DNA of 23,045 nucleotides from assembly GCA_023386135.1 (NCBI GenBank), contig JAEWKG010000302.1, positions 1-23,045 on the forward strand. Direction: 5' to 3'. This DNA is from Pseudomonadota bacterium. Its GTDB lineage: Bacteria; Pseudomonadota; Alphaproteobacteria; Sphingomonadales; Sphingomonadaceae. Both the position numbers and the translations under genes were made by a program. Positions 22,558 to 23,045 of the stretch are shown in pieces. Under the pieces are notes generated by a model that searched no databases, was not told the origin of the DNA, and was given only the letters and a program-made list of their open reading frames with translations. How positions within the stretch are numbered: position 1 is the stretch's first letter; each line of letters begins with the position of its first letter.

Positions 22558-23045
22558 ATGCTCGACCGCTTGATCGATTACCTCGACTCCATCCGTGCGC
22601 GCGATCCTGCCCCGCACTCGCGGTGGGAGATCCTTCTCTATCCGGGCGTCATCGCCGTGGGCATGCACCGCGCGGCGCACTGGCTGTACGAAGCGCGGCT
22701 GTTCTTCCTTGCCCGCCTGATCAACCACTTCAGCCGCTTCCTGACCGCGATCGACATCCATCCCGGCGCGAAGATCGGCCGCAACCTGTTCATCGATCAC
22801 GGCTTCGTCGTGATCGGAGAGACAGCGGAACTCGGCGACAACGTGACGATCTACCAGTGCGTCACACTGGGCGGGACCAACCCCACCAACGGCATCGGCG
22901 GCAAGCGTCATCCCACCGTGCGGGACAACGTCATCATCGGCTCGGGCGCGCAGATCATCGGCCCGATCACCGTTGGCGCGCGGGCGCGCATCGGCGCGAA
23001 CGCGGTCGTCACCGACGAAGTGCCCGAGGGCGCGACGATGATCGG
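22558..23045 (+). CDS. cysE: Serine O-acetyltransferase (partial, C-terminus beyond window)
   Basis: The 162 visible residues begin at the ATG at 22558, with GGGAG 11 bases upstream. The enzyme acetylates serine from acetyl-CoA for cysteine synthesis. An N-terminal helical part (about 1-60; RDPAPHSRWEILLYPGVIAV) precedes left-handed beta-helix hexapeptide repeats: IDIHPGAKIGRNLFIDHGFVVIGETAELGDNVTIYQCVTLGG, then IGGKRHPTVRDNVIIGSGAQIIGPITVGARARIGANAVV. His in IDHG is the expected catalytic base. This is the shorter EpsC/NifP-like form without the long E. coli N-terminal domain. It follows hda by 28 bases on the same strand. The frame is open to the window end. Confidence 0.94.
   Translation, partial: MLDRLIDYLDSIRARDPAPHSRWEILLYPGVIAVGMHRAAHWLYEARLFFLARLINHFSRFLTAIDIHPGAKIGRNLFIDHGFVVIGETAELGDNVTIYQCVTLGGTNPTNGIGGKRHPTVRDNVIIGSGAQIIGPITVGARARIGANAVVTDEVPEGATMI

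Noticed and set aside
1..23045. Mobile elements, CRISPR arrays, tRNA genes, toxin-antitoxin or defence genes
   Set aside because: No transposase, integrase, direct-repeat array, tRNA cloverleaf or paired small toxic ORFs were recognised; the gene content is core metabolism and envelope biogenesis.

Overview
The window is a GC-rich, densely packed chromosomal segment with an alphaproteobacterial gene complement. It most resembles Sphingomonadales (Erythrobacteraceae or Sphingomonadaceae). This placement rests on protein character and gene order: lptD-surA-pdxA-rsmA, pepA-holC-ndk, and purM/AI-2E/DUF2066/hda. No rRNA or other taxonomic marker is present. I found 21 complete and 2 edge-truncated protein genes, and no tRNA, rRNA, CRISPR array, insertion sequence or phage gene. 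The longest gene-free stretch is about 236 bases (7209-7444).

Layout. 1-1360 (minus): the membrane part of a probable GGDEF-type signalling protein, cut by the window edge, and two small conserved-looking proteins of unknown function. 1481-4952 (minus): an arginine succinyltransferase (AST) catabolic operon of M20 hydrolase, astA and astB, with the hydrolase in the place where a desuccinylase (AstE) would be expected. 5124-7208 (plus): malate synthase G, divergent from the AST operon. 7445-7825 (plus): a rhodanese-domain protein, preceded by a 236-base spacer with two clear inverted repeats. 7822-13536 (minus): the outer-membrane biogenesis and housekeeping operon lptD-surA-pdxA-rsmA. 13631-17417 (plus): pepA, holC, ndk, an NTF2-like protein and a methanethiol S-methyltransferase-like membrane enzyme. 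17414-18364 (minus): purN fused to an MmcQ/YjbR domain. 18422-19474 (plus): an AI-2E family transporter. 19476-20579 (minus): purM. 20648-23045 (plus): a DUF2066 protein, an Hda-like DnaA regulator and the start of a serine O-acetyltransferase.

How the genes work together. The AST genes convert arginine toward succinylglutamate and on to glutamate, and malate synthase feeds glyoxylate carbon into malate, so the first third is a carbon and nitrogen catabolism block. LptD and SurA form the LPS export and outer-membrane folding pair. purM and purN are two steps of purine synthesis. Hda and HolC both belong to replication control or the replisome.

Nothing here looks like a horizontally acquired defence island or an obviously new multi-gene system. 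The most noteworthy points are the PurN-MmcQ/YjbR fusion, the M20 hydrolase standing in for AstE, the 10-bp inverted repeat ahead of the rhodanese gene, a hairpin whose loop is the pepA stop codon, and three tail-to-tail gene pairs whose stop codons touch or interlock.
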